In this document: positions 28,501 through 39,552 of the stretch, piece after piece
How the letters are laid out: the number at the start of each line of letters is the position of its first letter
Numbering within the stretch: position 1 is the first letter of the stretch
Assembly (NCBI GenBank): GCA_026874595.1
Contig: CM049310.1
Coordinates: forward strand, 91,147,556 to 91,211,555
DNA: 64,000 nucleotides
Reading direction: 5' to 3'
DNA from: Sipunculus nudus
Taxonomy: Eukaryota > Annelida > Sipuncula > Golfingiida > Sipunculidae
Made by a program: the position numbers and the translations under genes
The notes under the pieces: generated by a model
What the model saw: only the letters and a program-made list of their open reading frames with translations
What the model was told of the DNA's origin: nothing
Databases searched by the model: none

Positions 28501-29022
28501 CTCATGGAATAGTTTACCTCGAGGACTCAGCAGGCAGCCCAGCAAGACAGTGCTTAATGATGTAGGCAACAGATACGGCTCCCTGCCCAGGAAGAGGCAA
28601 AAGATACAGGTAAAATAATATATAATGAAGAATACAATATTTGGTGTACTTAAGTAATATTATAATTGTGTGCAAAATTTATATTACAGAACAATGTTTG
28701 TTGTACATAGTAATATTAAAATTGTGTGCAAAATTTATGTTACAGAGAGCTGACCACAACATAGTTGTAGTTCTCACATAGTTATTACTATACATCCCAT
28801 AACATGTATGGTAGTAGTCTTTTGGCAAAAACCTGGATAAAAATTAAACACATTCATATGAATATTATTTGTAAGAATATTATCTCAGTCTGAACATAAT
28901 TTTACAAATTGATTTTGCTCATATTACCTGTTCTGTCTTATTAAAAGTTAGAAAATTAAAAAAAAAAATATGCATTAATCTAATTTATATATACTTTTTC
29001 TTTCCAGAGTACAATTTTCTGA
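9089..29022 (+). CDS. RGS3: RGS3-like protein: C2 domain plus PDZ domain, no RGS domain (13 coding exons)
   Basis: Exons: 9089-9623, 21045-21182, 21543-21593, 24143-24201, 24868-24962, 25687-25755, 26220-26280, 26660-26759, 27113-27171, 27494-27575, 27897-28002, 28399-28609, 29008-29022 (stop TGA). Every junction is GT/AG and phases agree throughout, giving 526 aa. Residues about 1-224 are a low-complexity Cys/His/Asp-rich N-terminus, about 225-350 a C2 domain and about 390-465 a PDZ domain. The C2-PDZ order and local wording (TCD-YV, CMSFG, GWY-LL, then PV-V--VD-G-PA-RAGL in the PDZ) match the N-terminal half of long vertebrate RGS3. In that family the C2/PDZ half is regulatory or scaffolding and a C-terminal RGS domain accelerates GTP hydrolysis by G-alpha. 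Here the frame ends shortly after the PDZ, so the product should be an adaptor without GAP activity, unless another isoform splices to an RGS exon I cannot see. The 11.4-kb first intron could hide further exons. Confidence 0.85.
16060..16345 (+). repeat. Possible tRNA-derived SINE
   Basis: The head around 16070-16125 reads TTTAGTCTAGGGGAAGAGC-ACTGGACTCACACCCAGAG, which resembles a tRNA D-arm (A box) followed by an anticodon arm. A weak B-box-like CTGGCTTCAAGG follows. The tail about 16140-16345 is unrelated sequence, as expected of a SINE body. This is pattern recognition only; no second copy was found in the window. Confidence 0.35.
16541..16580. repeat. (TA)n microsatellite
   Basis: An uninterrupted run of about 20 TA dinucleotides in intron 1 of the RGS3-like gene. 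Confidence 0.95.
21045..21182 (+). CDS. RGS3: RGS3-like exon 2: linker before the C2 domain
   Basis: The exon lies between TTTTCAG and G|GTGAGC and is phase 1 at both ends. It encodes residues 179-224, starting with a Tyr/Arg/Pro-rich ETYPYRYRGLQQPP segment. It joins directly to the first C2 strand in the next exon. Confidence 0.8.
21543..26759 (+). CDS. RGS3: RGS3-like C2-domain exons (six exons)
   Basis: Exons 21543-21593, 24143-24201, 24868-24962, 25687-25755, 26220-26280 and 26660-26759 encode one C2 beta-sandwich. It starts GQLKVAIYM--GLLTVHVVQ, has the central TCDVYVEV strand, and ends LLGCMSFGL followed by NGWYILL. In Ca2+-binding C2 domains the third loop carries a W-D-x-D pattern. 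Here the corresponding place reads AAWNKDLVSGEGE, so at least one Ca2+ ligand position is Asn. The same substitution type occurs in RGS3 C2. I infer weak or absent Ca2+ dependence. The last exon also encodes a basic linker. Confidence 0.85.
22896..23294. repeat. 57-bp minisatellite, seven copies
   Basis: Seven head-to-tail copies of a 57-bp unit run from AAAGACCTGATAAAGCC to TTATCCAGGG and appear identical by eye. It lies in the intron between exons 21543-21593 and 24143-24201 of the RGS3-like gene. Because 57 is 3 x 19, open frames pass through on both strands, but they are arithmetic by-products and have no independent coding support. Confidence 0.97.
24285..24540. repeat. CT-rich (TCTC)n low-complexity stretch
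   Basis: Imperfect CTCTCT/TTTCTC pyrimidine-rich sequence begins about 85 bases after the donor of exon 24143-24201. Overlapping open frames encode only Leu/Ser/Phe-rich low-complexity sequence and are not genes. Confidence 0.9.
27113..27171 (+). CDS. RGS3: RGS3-like exon 9: linker between C2 and PDZ
   Basis: The exon lies between TTTTACAG and ACA|GTAAGT, entered in phase 1 and left in phase 0. It encodes residues about 370-389, a short Ser/Gln/Pro-containing linker that places the PDZ directly after the C2 domain. Confidence 0.8.
27494..28609 (+). CDS. RGS3: RGS3-like PDZ-domain exons (three exons)
   Basis: Exons 27494-27575, 27897-28002 and 28399-28609 encode a PDZ domain at residues about 390-465. 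The carboxylate-binding loop is GGYGFTLGG (residues 397-405), matching the canonical G-phi-G-phi loop. It is followed by a SPADRAGLASGD helix-alpha-A region and a RVNGVNV strand. The last exon adds a basic Ser/Arg-rich tail (KRSLSRQGSYTSWNSLPRGL and RYGSLPRKRQ). This tail contains R-x-x-S words that could be basophilic-kinase or 14-3-3 sites; that is inference. Confidence 0.88.
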
Positions 29023-29068
29023 ATGATCTGAATTAGTTAGGATTGTCAAAACATCATCTAGTGCCAAG
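29008..29068 (+). CDS. RGS3: RGS3-like last coding exon (stop) and start of 3' UTR
   Basis: The acceptor TTTCCAG is at 29007. The exon adds four residues (STIF) and TGA at 29020-29022, then runs as 3' UTR to a donor AAG|GTAAGA at 29068/29069. The stop is 46 nt before this junction, inside the usual 50-55-nt limit, so the transcript should not be a nonsense-mediated-decay target. The C-terminus S-T-I-F fits a class I PDZ ligand (S/T-x-phi). Confidence 0.65.
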
Positions 29069-30115
29069 GTAAGAACTTGTCATTAATTTTGTTTTTTCTG
29101 TTTTGTTGTATATATATATATATAGAATCCCATAAGAATGACCACCATGGGAACTGGCCAAAGTGGTTGTAATTTGGCAGTGGGGGGGGGGGGGGGGGGG
29201 GGGGTTCCACTGTAGATTGTTTTAATGGCTGCCCTGAAAAAGATATTTCAAATATTTGAACATATTTTTTCATGAACTAGAAGTATCACTTCAGCATTTG
29301 AATTTGACAAAAGATGTAGCAAAAAGGGCTGCACATGTACTTGCACATACTATAAGTACTGTCATAAGCCCCTGGACAAGACATTATCAGAAGAACTGAC
29401 AGATTTATTTACAAATAAAACAGCGTTCAGGGCTTTCAGAAAGGCTGGGGAAAGCATCTCTGATACTTTAAATTTCTTGCGGATGCTTGATTCTGAGGGT
29501 CCCAGCATCCTATGAGACGCTTGAAATTTTGGCTTTAGCAACTTGTAGCAGTCACCATTACTGGGTGCCTCTACCCTACCTGTCAGTTATGTAAACACTG
29601 CATTGATAATAGAGGCTTTCATCTCGCTATAAGCAAATATTCATGTAATGGCACTATATCTGACCACATAATGATATGATTATACATAAGATATAAAAAA
29701 GATTCAATTTTACATAACACTTCAAACTTTGACATGCATCATCTTCACTTGGGATACATTCCGATGGGACCCCCACAAAGTTTTGCTTGAGCATCCTGGA
29801 CCCTTCAAATGTTCTTCCTATTGAAAGCCCTGAGCATTTGAACAGTGACTGACTGGCTAATTGTTTGGAAACAAATTTTATTTGTTTTTATATTGTTAAA
29901 AAATACATTATCACACCTGTAGTGGAAAATCTTAATCGTTAGGTATTTGAAAATTTTATACTCACTTTGTTTAGATTGGTTTGATTGTTAATTTTTTTTT
30001 TGCCCAACAGTTTAAAGTAGTATCATTAATAATGACTTTATGCTGATTGCTTACTTTGTTCTCTATCACTGAATTTAAAATTACTATTTATATTTTTCTC
30101 CTTCATGTTTTGCAG
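29069..30115 (+). other. Intron in the 3' UTR of RGS3-like gene
   Basis: This intron runs from GTAAGA (29069) to TTTTGCAG (30115). It contains a poly-G run at 29182-29204 and no coding exon that I can find. It would be the natural place for an alternative exon leading to an RGS domain, but none is seen. Confidence 0.5.
29182..29204 (+). repeat. Poly-G tract (23 G)
   Basis: An uninterrupted homopolymer of about 23 guanines lies in the 3'-UTR intron. It could form a G-quadruplex; its length is also error-prone in sequencing. Confidence 0.9.
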
Positions 30116-31600
30116 AAATCATGATCCCCCCACTGCAGAGTGATGAGACATAAAGACTACTGTAGACCATGAACTGCACAATGTACCATTCAGTATTTAT
30201 TACTCATCAACAATATGTTAATACGTTCATTACCACCTGTCTGTGTGTTGTTCTCTGTATCATACTGCATGACACCCTCAGTAGCTCACATGTATCATTA
30301 TTTAATTGAAGAAAGTGCATATGACAAATGCATTAGGGAAAAAATACATATCAAATTCAGCTAACCTCATGAATCAACAGATATTAAATATTCAGAACCA
30401 TAACTTGGTTTGGAGTTTGACATGTTTGCAAACATGCTAAAATATACTATGATATAGACGTCTATCAGTATATTTATAATCATTATAACTGAATTAAATT
30501 CACCATCAGTTAAGTATACCAGACCTTATGATGTTAGCAAACCTCCATTTTTTTTTAATAATTTTGATCTACACCAATAGGTGGAGGTTCTTGTATCTTG
30601 CATTTTGTTCATTTCGTTCAGCAAGAGAGACAGTATAAGGTATATTGTATGGTAACATATATGATGTTTGCTACTAGTGACTAGCTAACTTAGTCATACT
30701 CAATTATTCTCACTAGGCTCATGTATATACACTTGTTGTGCTTGTCACATGAAACCCCGGGCCAACTGAACACATTCAAGTTCTAGTCAGATATCGTTCA
30801 TTATGTGTACCACTGTCTGAATGCACTATGTACAGTTCATTATTGTATAATTGTAATTAATGTCGTACACACCAATGTTCAGATCATGTAGATGTGTTAC
30901 TGTGTAATCCATGCTATACATCATATCAGCATATCAGTACATATTTATGATGCACATGAATGTCAACATACAGTATAATACTGCCATGTATATAGGAATA
31001 TATATCCCACAAATTTTACATATATAATATGTATGACACATACTGAAATTCATAAAAATTTTACTTATCAAATGTTTGCAAACATTCAACTGCAGTCACA
31101 CACATTTGTGTCAGTGAACAGACATCAGAGATTGATGCAATAATTATTTAAAAAGAAAAAAACTACAAAAATTCAAACTTGTATTACATCTTGTATTGTT
31201 ACAGATTCATTACATGCCCTCGCATAAATACACACACCTTGCCAAAATGTTTTGAGAAGTGAGCATATGTTTGTTGTTGCATTATTTTACTGTACATATG
31301 TATAAATGTATAATTTATTGGATGTTCTTTGTTTATGTGTGGACAGATATGTAAGAATAAACAGATGGATTGATTATGCATTGTTTGGGTTAGTTATTAG
31401 TTCAGCTTTTAGTTGTAGACAATATCCTTTGACTCCTTTTCATATATATGGTCGACCACAAGAATGTAACACAGTTATTAATAAGCTGACATATCCTTTA
31501 TAGTGATGTCATTTGATCCAGACTTCGGTTTGAGCAATCTATAATCGTGAAACTGGCTGTTCTAGTATTCAAGGTTTTTAAATAAACAGTGGATCAAAAT
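30116..31600 (+). other. RGS3: Probable terminal 3' UTR exon of RGS3-like gene
   Basis: It starts at the acceptor TTTTGCAG|AAATC. The sequence is AT-rich without a conserved frame. Candidate poly(A) signals AATAAA occur at 31356-31361 and 31581-31586. The true end is not determined. Confidence 0.4.
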
Positions 31601-33214
31601 TGAAATCAGGACAAATTCATGCCAAATTAAAAATGCCCCTTTTTCCACATGCACTTTGTGTGTTATTGTTAATAATGAAACGTAATACAGCGGCTAGATG
31701 TACGTCACTTGAGTCACTCGTTCCAAATCGTAGAACTGAATGCCCCATTGAGCAAAGCATTCGTAATTGCTGTCATCTGGCGGCAAATTATATAACTAAC
31801 TTCAAAGCTGTCACCGAGCGCATTCCACCGCTAATTTATCTTAATCCAGATCTTCACGCTCCAAAATTTAACTGACCCATATCCTGAAAAAGTAATAAAG
31901 TGTCCTTTAACTCTCCCCACAAAATCTCAAAATTACTGAAAAATTATGTTATTACTGCCCACGAATATACAAGTCGGGGTGCAGAGATATTTCTTGGCTA
32001 TTAAATGTTCAAAACATTTTATTATGTCATATGCAGATGTTAATATATATGCTCTAAATCACGTTTCCTATTTTGTGCATACGGGCAGGCTTCTCCACAT
32101 AGCTGACATTATAGCCAAGGCAAACCAAAACAGATTTATGTCTGATGGCATTCATGTAAAATTTTAAAATTTACAAGGTTACAATAGACGATGTCAGTCT
32201 CATCCCACCTTACATTGATTTCCTTGTCTTTTGGGTATGTTCACCCTTGTAGCTTTTCTCTGCTCCCTGAGGAGCATGTAACCCGAGCAGCCATAGCAGG
32301 CGTTAGGTGATTGGTCCTACATGGACAGTACCCATTCATTCCTGTTGATATTTTCTAGAAAAATTTCCCGCAGTTTTTACACCTGAAATGAATAATTAAA
32401 TTTCAAGAAGTTTCCTGTATGAGACCCTTAATCCCGTGTTGTCCACTTGCATACGGCGAGATTTGTCCTTGTTTATATATTGCCGGTCAGTGCTGCTCGG
32501 TACGTCTTCCAAAAATCAAGATTATAATCTAAGCTGTTTACCGTATCTGTGAACTGAATGCCATTGAATTACTTTCTGTTAGACCAGGCCTATCATTTCA
32601 AGATAGTGCATAATTCAAAATCAATTATATTACTGATTATTATAATTTATTATATAAAATTAAATTCTACTTTGCATTTTCGTCTTGTGAACGAACGATA
32701 GATGGCGCTGTAGTACAGCTCCACCATCACCCTTCCCCGGAGGTCATTTCTACTCAAAACATTCATTTCAAGGAAATACATTTTGTTTATATTTCACATA
32801 TGCATGCTGACATAATATTATCTATCCCGTGAAGTCTTTACCACTAAACACCCATGTTAATGTTATTTGCTTTGAATTTGCCTTCTTAATTAAAGTATTT
32901 GAACGTGATCGGCTCGTGCCTCGGCTCCACTTTTTCGTTCGATCATTCGCTGAATTGACTGCAGTATACCTAATAGTATATGTATACCGACGACAGCTGT
33001 GTATCTTGAAACCGCGGTGCACTGAGGACAGTAGATTCCAAAGCTCTTGTGAGTCCTATTCTCCACATTTAAGACTCCAGGATACATAATAGTCATAGAT
33101 ATATCATATTCATATGAAAATCGGTTTTGAGATGGCGCAGGCCCTTATATATCGAGGTATGGCCAGAAACAGTGAATTGCATCGGTAAGCTTTATATTAG
33201 GCCCGTTTTCTATG

Positions 33215-33727
33215 TACGCTTTTCTGCGCGCTTTTCTACTTGCATAAAAGTCGAGCAAGAATTAACATGTTGAAGCATTTCTATGTACGCTTTTCTGCGC
33301 GCTTGCATGCATTTAGCGCGATGAAAAGACGTTGACTCATGTTTGACTTTTCTGCTCATATTTTCCTCGTGACGTAATTTAGTGTACAAGAACTCATTAT
33401 CAGCGCTAGAAATAGCTAGAATACAATTACAATATACCTATCGGCCATCACATCCCAATAAATGCGCATTTCTGTAGAAACATTTGTTAAAATAAACAGT
33501 GAAGCATTTCTATGTACGCTTTTCTGCGCGCTTGCATGCATTCAGCGCGATGAAAAGACGTTGACTCATGTTTGACTTTTCTGCTCACTTTTTTGCTCGT
33601 GACGTCATTATGTGTATAAGAACTCATTAACAGCGCTTAAAAACAGCTAGAATACAACTAAACTACACTTATCGGCCATCACATCCCAATATTGCGCGTT
33701 TTTGTAGGCAAATTTGGTTAAAAAACA
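33215..33727. repeat. Tandem duplication with 229-bp period
   Basis: The block from TGAAGCATTTCTATGTACGC at 33271 recurs at 33500 and runs in parallel to about 33727, with diverged positions. A partial third copy of the first 25 bases lies at about 33215. Each copy includes TGACTCA (AP-1-like), and the second has the CRE palindrome TGACGTCA at 33600-33607 where the first reads TGACGTAA. Confidence 0.88.
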
Positions 33728-35031
33728 AATTATCTGGTAAGCCTAACCACAATTTCAGATTTGTGACGGGTACTTGTAAACCCCTAACTCGTGTGCGTGA
33801 CAATATTTCAAAAACAGGATCGTCGTGCAATGTGCTATGAGTATTTGCTCAAATGGATACTTTCTTCCAGTTAGACGAGACCAGTGTAAAGCACATATTC
33901 GATCCGATATTATTATCGATAAAAGGCTCCCTCTATAAGCTTTCATGGAACTTTACGCATTTTCCTACTGAACCTATAATTATTCTATACGTGTGTCTGT
34001 CAGCAAAAATATGAAAACAATTAATCTTCTGCATGTTTAATTAAAGATAATGAACGTTTTACTAACGCTGGCCTTTCGCGTACTCCAGGTGCTCATGGGG
34101 CATTTCTGCCTTTGTTTTTGTTCCTTTAATGTTCCATATTAAAATAAAAACTGTCGGAAATCCAAATGTTCACTGTGATTTAATTACATCAATATCATGC
34201 CATATATTTTGCTTTAACTTCTTAATATATACAGACGGATTTTTTTGTATCTCACCCATCAATAGTCTTATTTTCTAAAATCAAATTCAACAGAACCAGT
34301 GAGGTAACTATGGGGGATATTTATTTAATGAGCATGGTTAGATTTGATAATAACAAAATTATTTAAGTCAATTACTTATTTAGACAGTAGCCAGGAATCA
34401 GCAAGCAGAAAAAATGCACATGAGAAAGCTGTTCAGCGCCCTTTTTTGTTTATTAATTTCACGCGACGAAGTTTCAGCGGACATGGAAAACCGGTCTGGG
34501 TACCCCTTTTCTGTTTTATGCAACACCTAGAGAGGTACTGTCATCTGTCGGCAAATTATATAACTAATTCATGGCTCTACGGCAATCAAGCACGAGTACA
34601 GATTTTGGGGGTCGTACAAAAATATGCAAATGTATAATTTTCACAATACTGCAATTTAAAATAACATTTTCGGGTGTTTTTCTTTACATAATAAATATTC
34701 CTTTCCTATCACGTATCAGATATTTTTCCGGTCGGCATTTTCGGACACGGTCGAATGGGTTGCTCTATTGTTTGGGTGACGGCATTTTGATACGAGTTAA
34801 CTTCGCTCGTTTATGAGTTCATTTTCCGTGTACAGTTTGCAACGTATTATCTGAAACAGTTCTTCCATGCAAATATTATATACATTGTTCGGAAGCACGC
34901 AAGAGATTGTGTACTGAACTTGTTTTCGTTTTGATTTCCAGATAAATCTTTCAGGGATAAACAGACAGGTAAATTTTAATAGATGTAATAGTAGTAGTGG
35001 TAGTAGTAGTAGTAGTATTAGTGGTGTATAT

Positions 35032-35064
<33 letters not shown>

Positions 35065-35112
35065 TGTATATATAATGTACTATATATAGTTAGTTTGATT
35101 TCACTGATAGTA

Positions 35113-35268
<156 letters not shown>

Positions 35269-35488
35269 CAGACAGACAAAGACGGAGAGCAGAAAATACA
35301 CAGAAAAAAAATATCCAGGAATTTTGAGAGCGGGAATTTTCAATGCGGCATTTTAGAATAAAACGCTATTTCAGTCAAACGCGCTTTAACAAATTACCTA
35401 ATACCACATATTATATATACATGTATATCAATATAAAGGATGTGGTTTTTAAGTGTATTCCTATGAATAATCGCAACTGCTAACGCCG

Positions 35489-35505
35489 TATATATATATA
35501 TATAT

Positions 35506-35545
<40 letters not shown>
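35489..35545. repeat. (TA)n microsatellite
   Basis: Two TA runs separated by a short AAAT interruption; no coding or other signal. Confidence 0.9.
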
Positions 35546-35548
<3 letters not shown>

Positions 35549-36066
35549 ATATATAAGATAAATAAGACAAAAAATAACATTCCATCCGCTGACACACATC
35601 AACGGGTTGACATGGTGTTAAGCATATGTTCTATACCACAAGCGTTTGTCCCTTGGCGGTCGTGGGCCGTTTATATATACAGGTTTAATATTTGATCAAA
35701 GCTGTGTTTGAAGTCATATTGATGTCTGTGGGAGGGACCCCGTGTCAACAACCATGGTTCCCGGGTGACGCGTGCCGGCGTCGTCATTGCGCATGAGCAG
35801 GCGCGTGCGCTTTGTAAACACCACATTGTTAACTTTTGTTGATGACGCATGTGATGACGACATAGGATTTAGTCCTCCAGTATTTTTTATTTTGTATATT
35901 TATAGGTCTATGCGTTTGGTCAAGGAAATGATGATTACTTTAAAAAAAATCTATTTGAAATATTAGTTCCTTTGCTTCTGGCAGTCTGTAACCAATAAAT
36001 TTGTTTTTTTTCCCCTCTTGAAATCACCATTTTACGGTGGCTGATTTAGGACACAGAAAAAAATAT

Positions 36067-36088
36067 TTATCTCGAGATCTCGAGATAA
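36067..36088. repeat. 22-bp perfect palindrome of CTCGAGAT words
   Basis: The sequence centred on CTCGAGATCTCGAG is its own reverse complement over 22 bp, with flanking TTAT/ATAA. A second partial copy of the same words follows to about 36105. Confidence 0.9.
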
Positions 36089-36299
36089 CATCTCGAGATC
36101 TCGACATAGAATTACCATTTTAATTATTTTCTAGAATAAATTTGTGGAGAGATATAGTATTTGAAGAAAATGAAAATTGTTCAAGCAAACAATAAAAAAT
36201 AAAAAGAAAAAAAATCACGTGTTCTTCGTAGCAATTTTTAAGACCTTAAGAGATTTTTATTTACAAAGAAAATCTCAATTTTGACAACATAAATATTTT

Positions 36300-36645
36300 T
36301 ATTAGGCTTGTAACGATACATTATTTCATATGATACGATACGTTACGATACACGAAACGATACTTATAGGATATATTATAAATCTAATTCTAAGCCGTAT
36401 TTTCCCTTGTATACAGAAATGTATGAAAATTTACTTTCATGAAATTTATTTCAGAAAAATAATGCAAATTGATAGATAAACAATAAGCCAATAAATTGAC
36501 GTTCAAATTGTACTTACCAATGACTTTTCACCTTAGACGTATTACATGCATGGCGCTGAGGGATTATTTTTGTGACGTCACTTCCCATCAGATGATTGAA
36601 TATCGTCAACCTATCGATACAGGGACATCTAATGATACCGACGCG
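36300..36645. repeat. GATAC-rich repeat, possible relic of a short inverted-repeat element
   Basis: Between 36311 and 36366 the words ACGATAC/GATACG recur about six times. Inverted counterparts (TATCGTC, TATCGATAC, TGATACC) appear at 36600-36640. I suspect a diverged non-autonomous DNA transposon but cannot define its ends. Confidence 0.3.
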
Positions 36646-37169
36646 AAGTTTAACTTTGCGATGTGTCGGTGAATCTTTTTTTTTAATTCCTAATTATAAT
36701 ATAGATTTTTTTTTCATATTAGGCAAAGGTATCATACAGACTTCCATTATTCTGCCTGTTTAATTTGTAGTGTAAATGAAGATAAGAATAAATCGGAATT
36801 TAGTTTTGTTTTGTCAAGTTTTAAAGATAATAAATTTCTTTTTAAATAGACAGCGTACATTTTACGGACGATAAACATATTACTTTACATTTATGAATAT
36901 ATAATGTATATCAATAAATATGTATTGATTTATATTTCAGTAAACAATTTTACTTTTATTTAGGCCTACTGGACAAAATTTAACATAGCTATCTTGAAGT
37001 TTAATCTTATCCTAAACAGAGAGTTCTGAAAAATATGTACAATTAAGTTGTTTTCTGCAACCTTGGACTTGGCCATTTGTGAGGACGGTGTCAACGACAG
37101 TGTGTAAACGACAAGGCATTCAGCGTGTCAGAGGTATTAACAGATCAAATACCGATCCGAAAAAATGTC

Positions 37170-37446
37170 TATCCGCACACGTACCGCGCCCGCGCAGCGC
37201 ACGTGCGTGTGTTGATCATGCGCGCGCGTTCCCTGTGCAGGCACGTGCAGCGCTTGTATACCTTGCCGGTGGCGCCGCGTGTACACGGCGTCTTACCATT
37301 GTTACCGGCCGGCTGAGAACTGCCGCGTGTTCCGCCTTTGATGACAGCCTCATTTCATCTGTTCTTTAATGTATCCTCAAGTGCCAATCTCTCATATCCT
37401 GTCAGGAAACTAGAGGACGCACAACCTACACTGACGTTCCGTCAAG
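37170..37446 (+). promoter_or_regulatory. CpG-rich stretch and probable 5' UTR of the four-TM gene
   Basis: About 37170-37330 is rich in CG dinucleotides (CGCGCCCGCGCAG, GCGCGCGTT, GGCGCCGCGTG), in contrast to the AT-rich surroundings, and lies 120-280 bases upstream of the chosen ATG. I infer a promoter/first-exon region. No TATA box is obvious and the transcription start is unknown. Confidence 0.4.
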
Positions 37447-39416
37447 ATGATAGACGCTTACTACTCTACCATCCCTGATACACACAGACAGTACCGTGTG
37501 TACAGTCTCGTACCTACGGTTACCATGGACATAAATGGCCAGGTGAGTGTGTTTTCAAGTAAGGACATATTTCAATAATTAAGGAAGTTGGCCTTGGTCT
37601 CAAATCAAAAATATATATTTTTTGTACCAATACATCATTGGTCTGTATTCATTTCTATATTAAAATCTTTCATTAAAAAAGAGATAAAAAATATGTTTAT
37701 ATTTGTTAATATGGTTATGAGCTGACGAGAGAAGCAAGAATATTAGAATACAAAACAAGAAGAAAAACAGAATATAGAGTTTAACTCTATTAATAAAAGT
37801 TTAACTCTTTTAATAAAATGTCTTCATTTCAGTCCCTCTTTGATCAGTGTTACGTCACAAGAGGCCGTTCATGTATTCCCGGGATTCCCGATGCACAACG
37901 TCAACGTTCTGACAAGAGACTACAAACGAAGTTTGACTGCAGGATTCTACCAACAAATGATACACTCAGCAAGGGGATCAAACGATATTTTCATCAGGTA
38001 AGTCAGCGTGTGGTCATTATCAGCGCCGTTGGGACTTTTTGTTAATTTTAAATAGCGTTAAATTTTTGCATTTATAAAAGCACCTTAAACATGAAGAAAT
38101 ATTTATACTTGTAAAACATAAAGATTGAATTAATCAAGCGGTATAAGCCAAAACAGTGATTTTGCATTTGAATGAGACTGTTGTCTGTGCCTTTTCTGAA
38201 TGCAATTTGCTTATTAAAGATGAGAAATTTACTGCGTTAGTCAATTTGTGTCAGACGTTTCTACTCGCCTCCCATTGAGCCAGCAGTGGCGACCTCTACT
38301 GAAAGGTTTATGCATCAATAAAAATGTCCCAACGTTAATGAGAGTAAATGAATATATATGAAACAGGAGCGGAAGCAGGACTTTAGGAGGGGACTAGTTT
38401 GCCATGAACACAGACAACGACCTTAAAAGGTCATGAAGCGAGGATTTAAAAAAAAAGTATTTTCCCTGATTCGGCCCGCTACTGTGTATTACAACAGTAC
38501 AAGAATTGACTATACAATGTCAATGTATCTGTTTATTATACCCAAATCTCGCAGTGCCAAATCCCGGGAAAAAAACTCCAAATTCTGAAAGGTCATCATC
38601 AAAGTCCACATCACTCAGTTTGTCTGTATTTTCTTTTTACAGATGACGTATGACGTGGAGGGGAGACAGGACGAAGAGCAAGGTCAAAGCAGCCAGGGTG
38701 AAAACAGTCATGACCTCAAAGTTCAAGGCCGCGTTCACGTGATTCTGCTCAGTCTGTACTGGGTGACCTCGCTGCTACTCATGCTTTTCTCCATTGAGTA
38801 CCTTTTTGATTTCTCCCATTTCGACAAAACCCCCGACGCTGATTGGATGAAAAATAAACCAGAAGCAAAATTGGAGTTCTCTAACTACTTATTTGCTCTG
38901 ATGCCACTATCCGGGATTCTCTTAATGCTGGCGTGTGTCGGGATTATAGTGATGTTGGTATATAAATATTCCTCCGCGCAGAAACCAAAACAGGGGCATC
39001 GAATGCTTATCAAATACCTTGTTTTAATCGCGGTAAGCTCTTTATTATTTGGCGTGGCGGTGTGGCTCGCTGTGGGACATCAATTTCTTTACGGTGAATG
39101 TATAAGTAGAGTCCAAGTGCGGGTTTTAACAATCCTAAACATAACGCTAGGGGGCGCTGTTGTCGCGGCGGGGTTAGGTCACCTGTGGTGCACGGTGGGA
39201 TCAGTCTTGTCTGGACATCGCTGCTGCGCCTGTTGTTACTTAAGGCCACATGAGGGCGCTATAAGTAGAAATGAGCGCATTTTTCGTCCAATGGTAACCA
39301 AAAGTCCCGAAAGCCGCAACAACATAGTAGCACACGAGTTGTCTGCGACGAACAATTATGTATACAAATCACTGAAGCCAACTGAAATTTGGTCACTGGA
39401 TTATGTAGATATTTAA
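37447..39416 (+). CDS. Uncharacterised four-transmembrane protein (three exons, 344 aa)
   Basis: Exons 37447-37542, 37833-37997 and 38643-39416 (stop TAG... frame ends TAA at 39414-39416) join in phase 0 at good GT/AG sites. The protein has a polar 117-residue N-terminus (exons 1-2 plus the first 30 residues of exon 3). Four hydrophobic segments follow at about 118-140, 170-195, 211-232 and 248-275, then a polar 70-residue tail that starts with a Cys cluster (HRCCACC, 279-285) and carries several Tyr. An even number of membrane spans puts both termini on one side, by inference the cytosol. I do not recognise the family: it lacks the CCG motif of tetraspanins and the W-GLW-C-C motif of claudins. 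The exon-3 ATG at 38643 could serve as an alternative start (257 aa). The start at 37447 is chosen because exons 1-2 are open, in phase and close to the CpG-rich region. Confidence 0.72.
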
Positions 39417-39546
39417 TTAGTTTGAAGTCATTACATTTGATTTATTCACAGTTGTATATTTCTATATTTCTCATTCCATAAGGTAATATTCAAAATGTGC
39501 CTATTTGTTCATGTTGGTTATTTATATATACTGAATCCAAGGTTTT

Positions 39547-39552
39547 AATAAA
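39547..39552 (+). terminator. Poly(A) signal of the four-TM gene
   Basis: AATAAA lies 131 bases after the stop codon, in TTTTAATAAAGTATTATT, followed by T-rich sequence. It is a plausible cleavage/polyadenylation signal. Confidence 0.6.
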
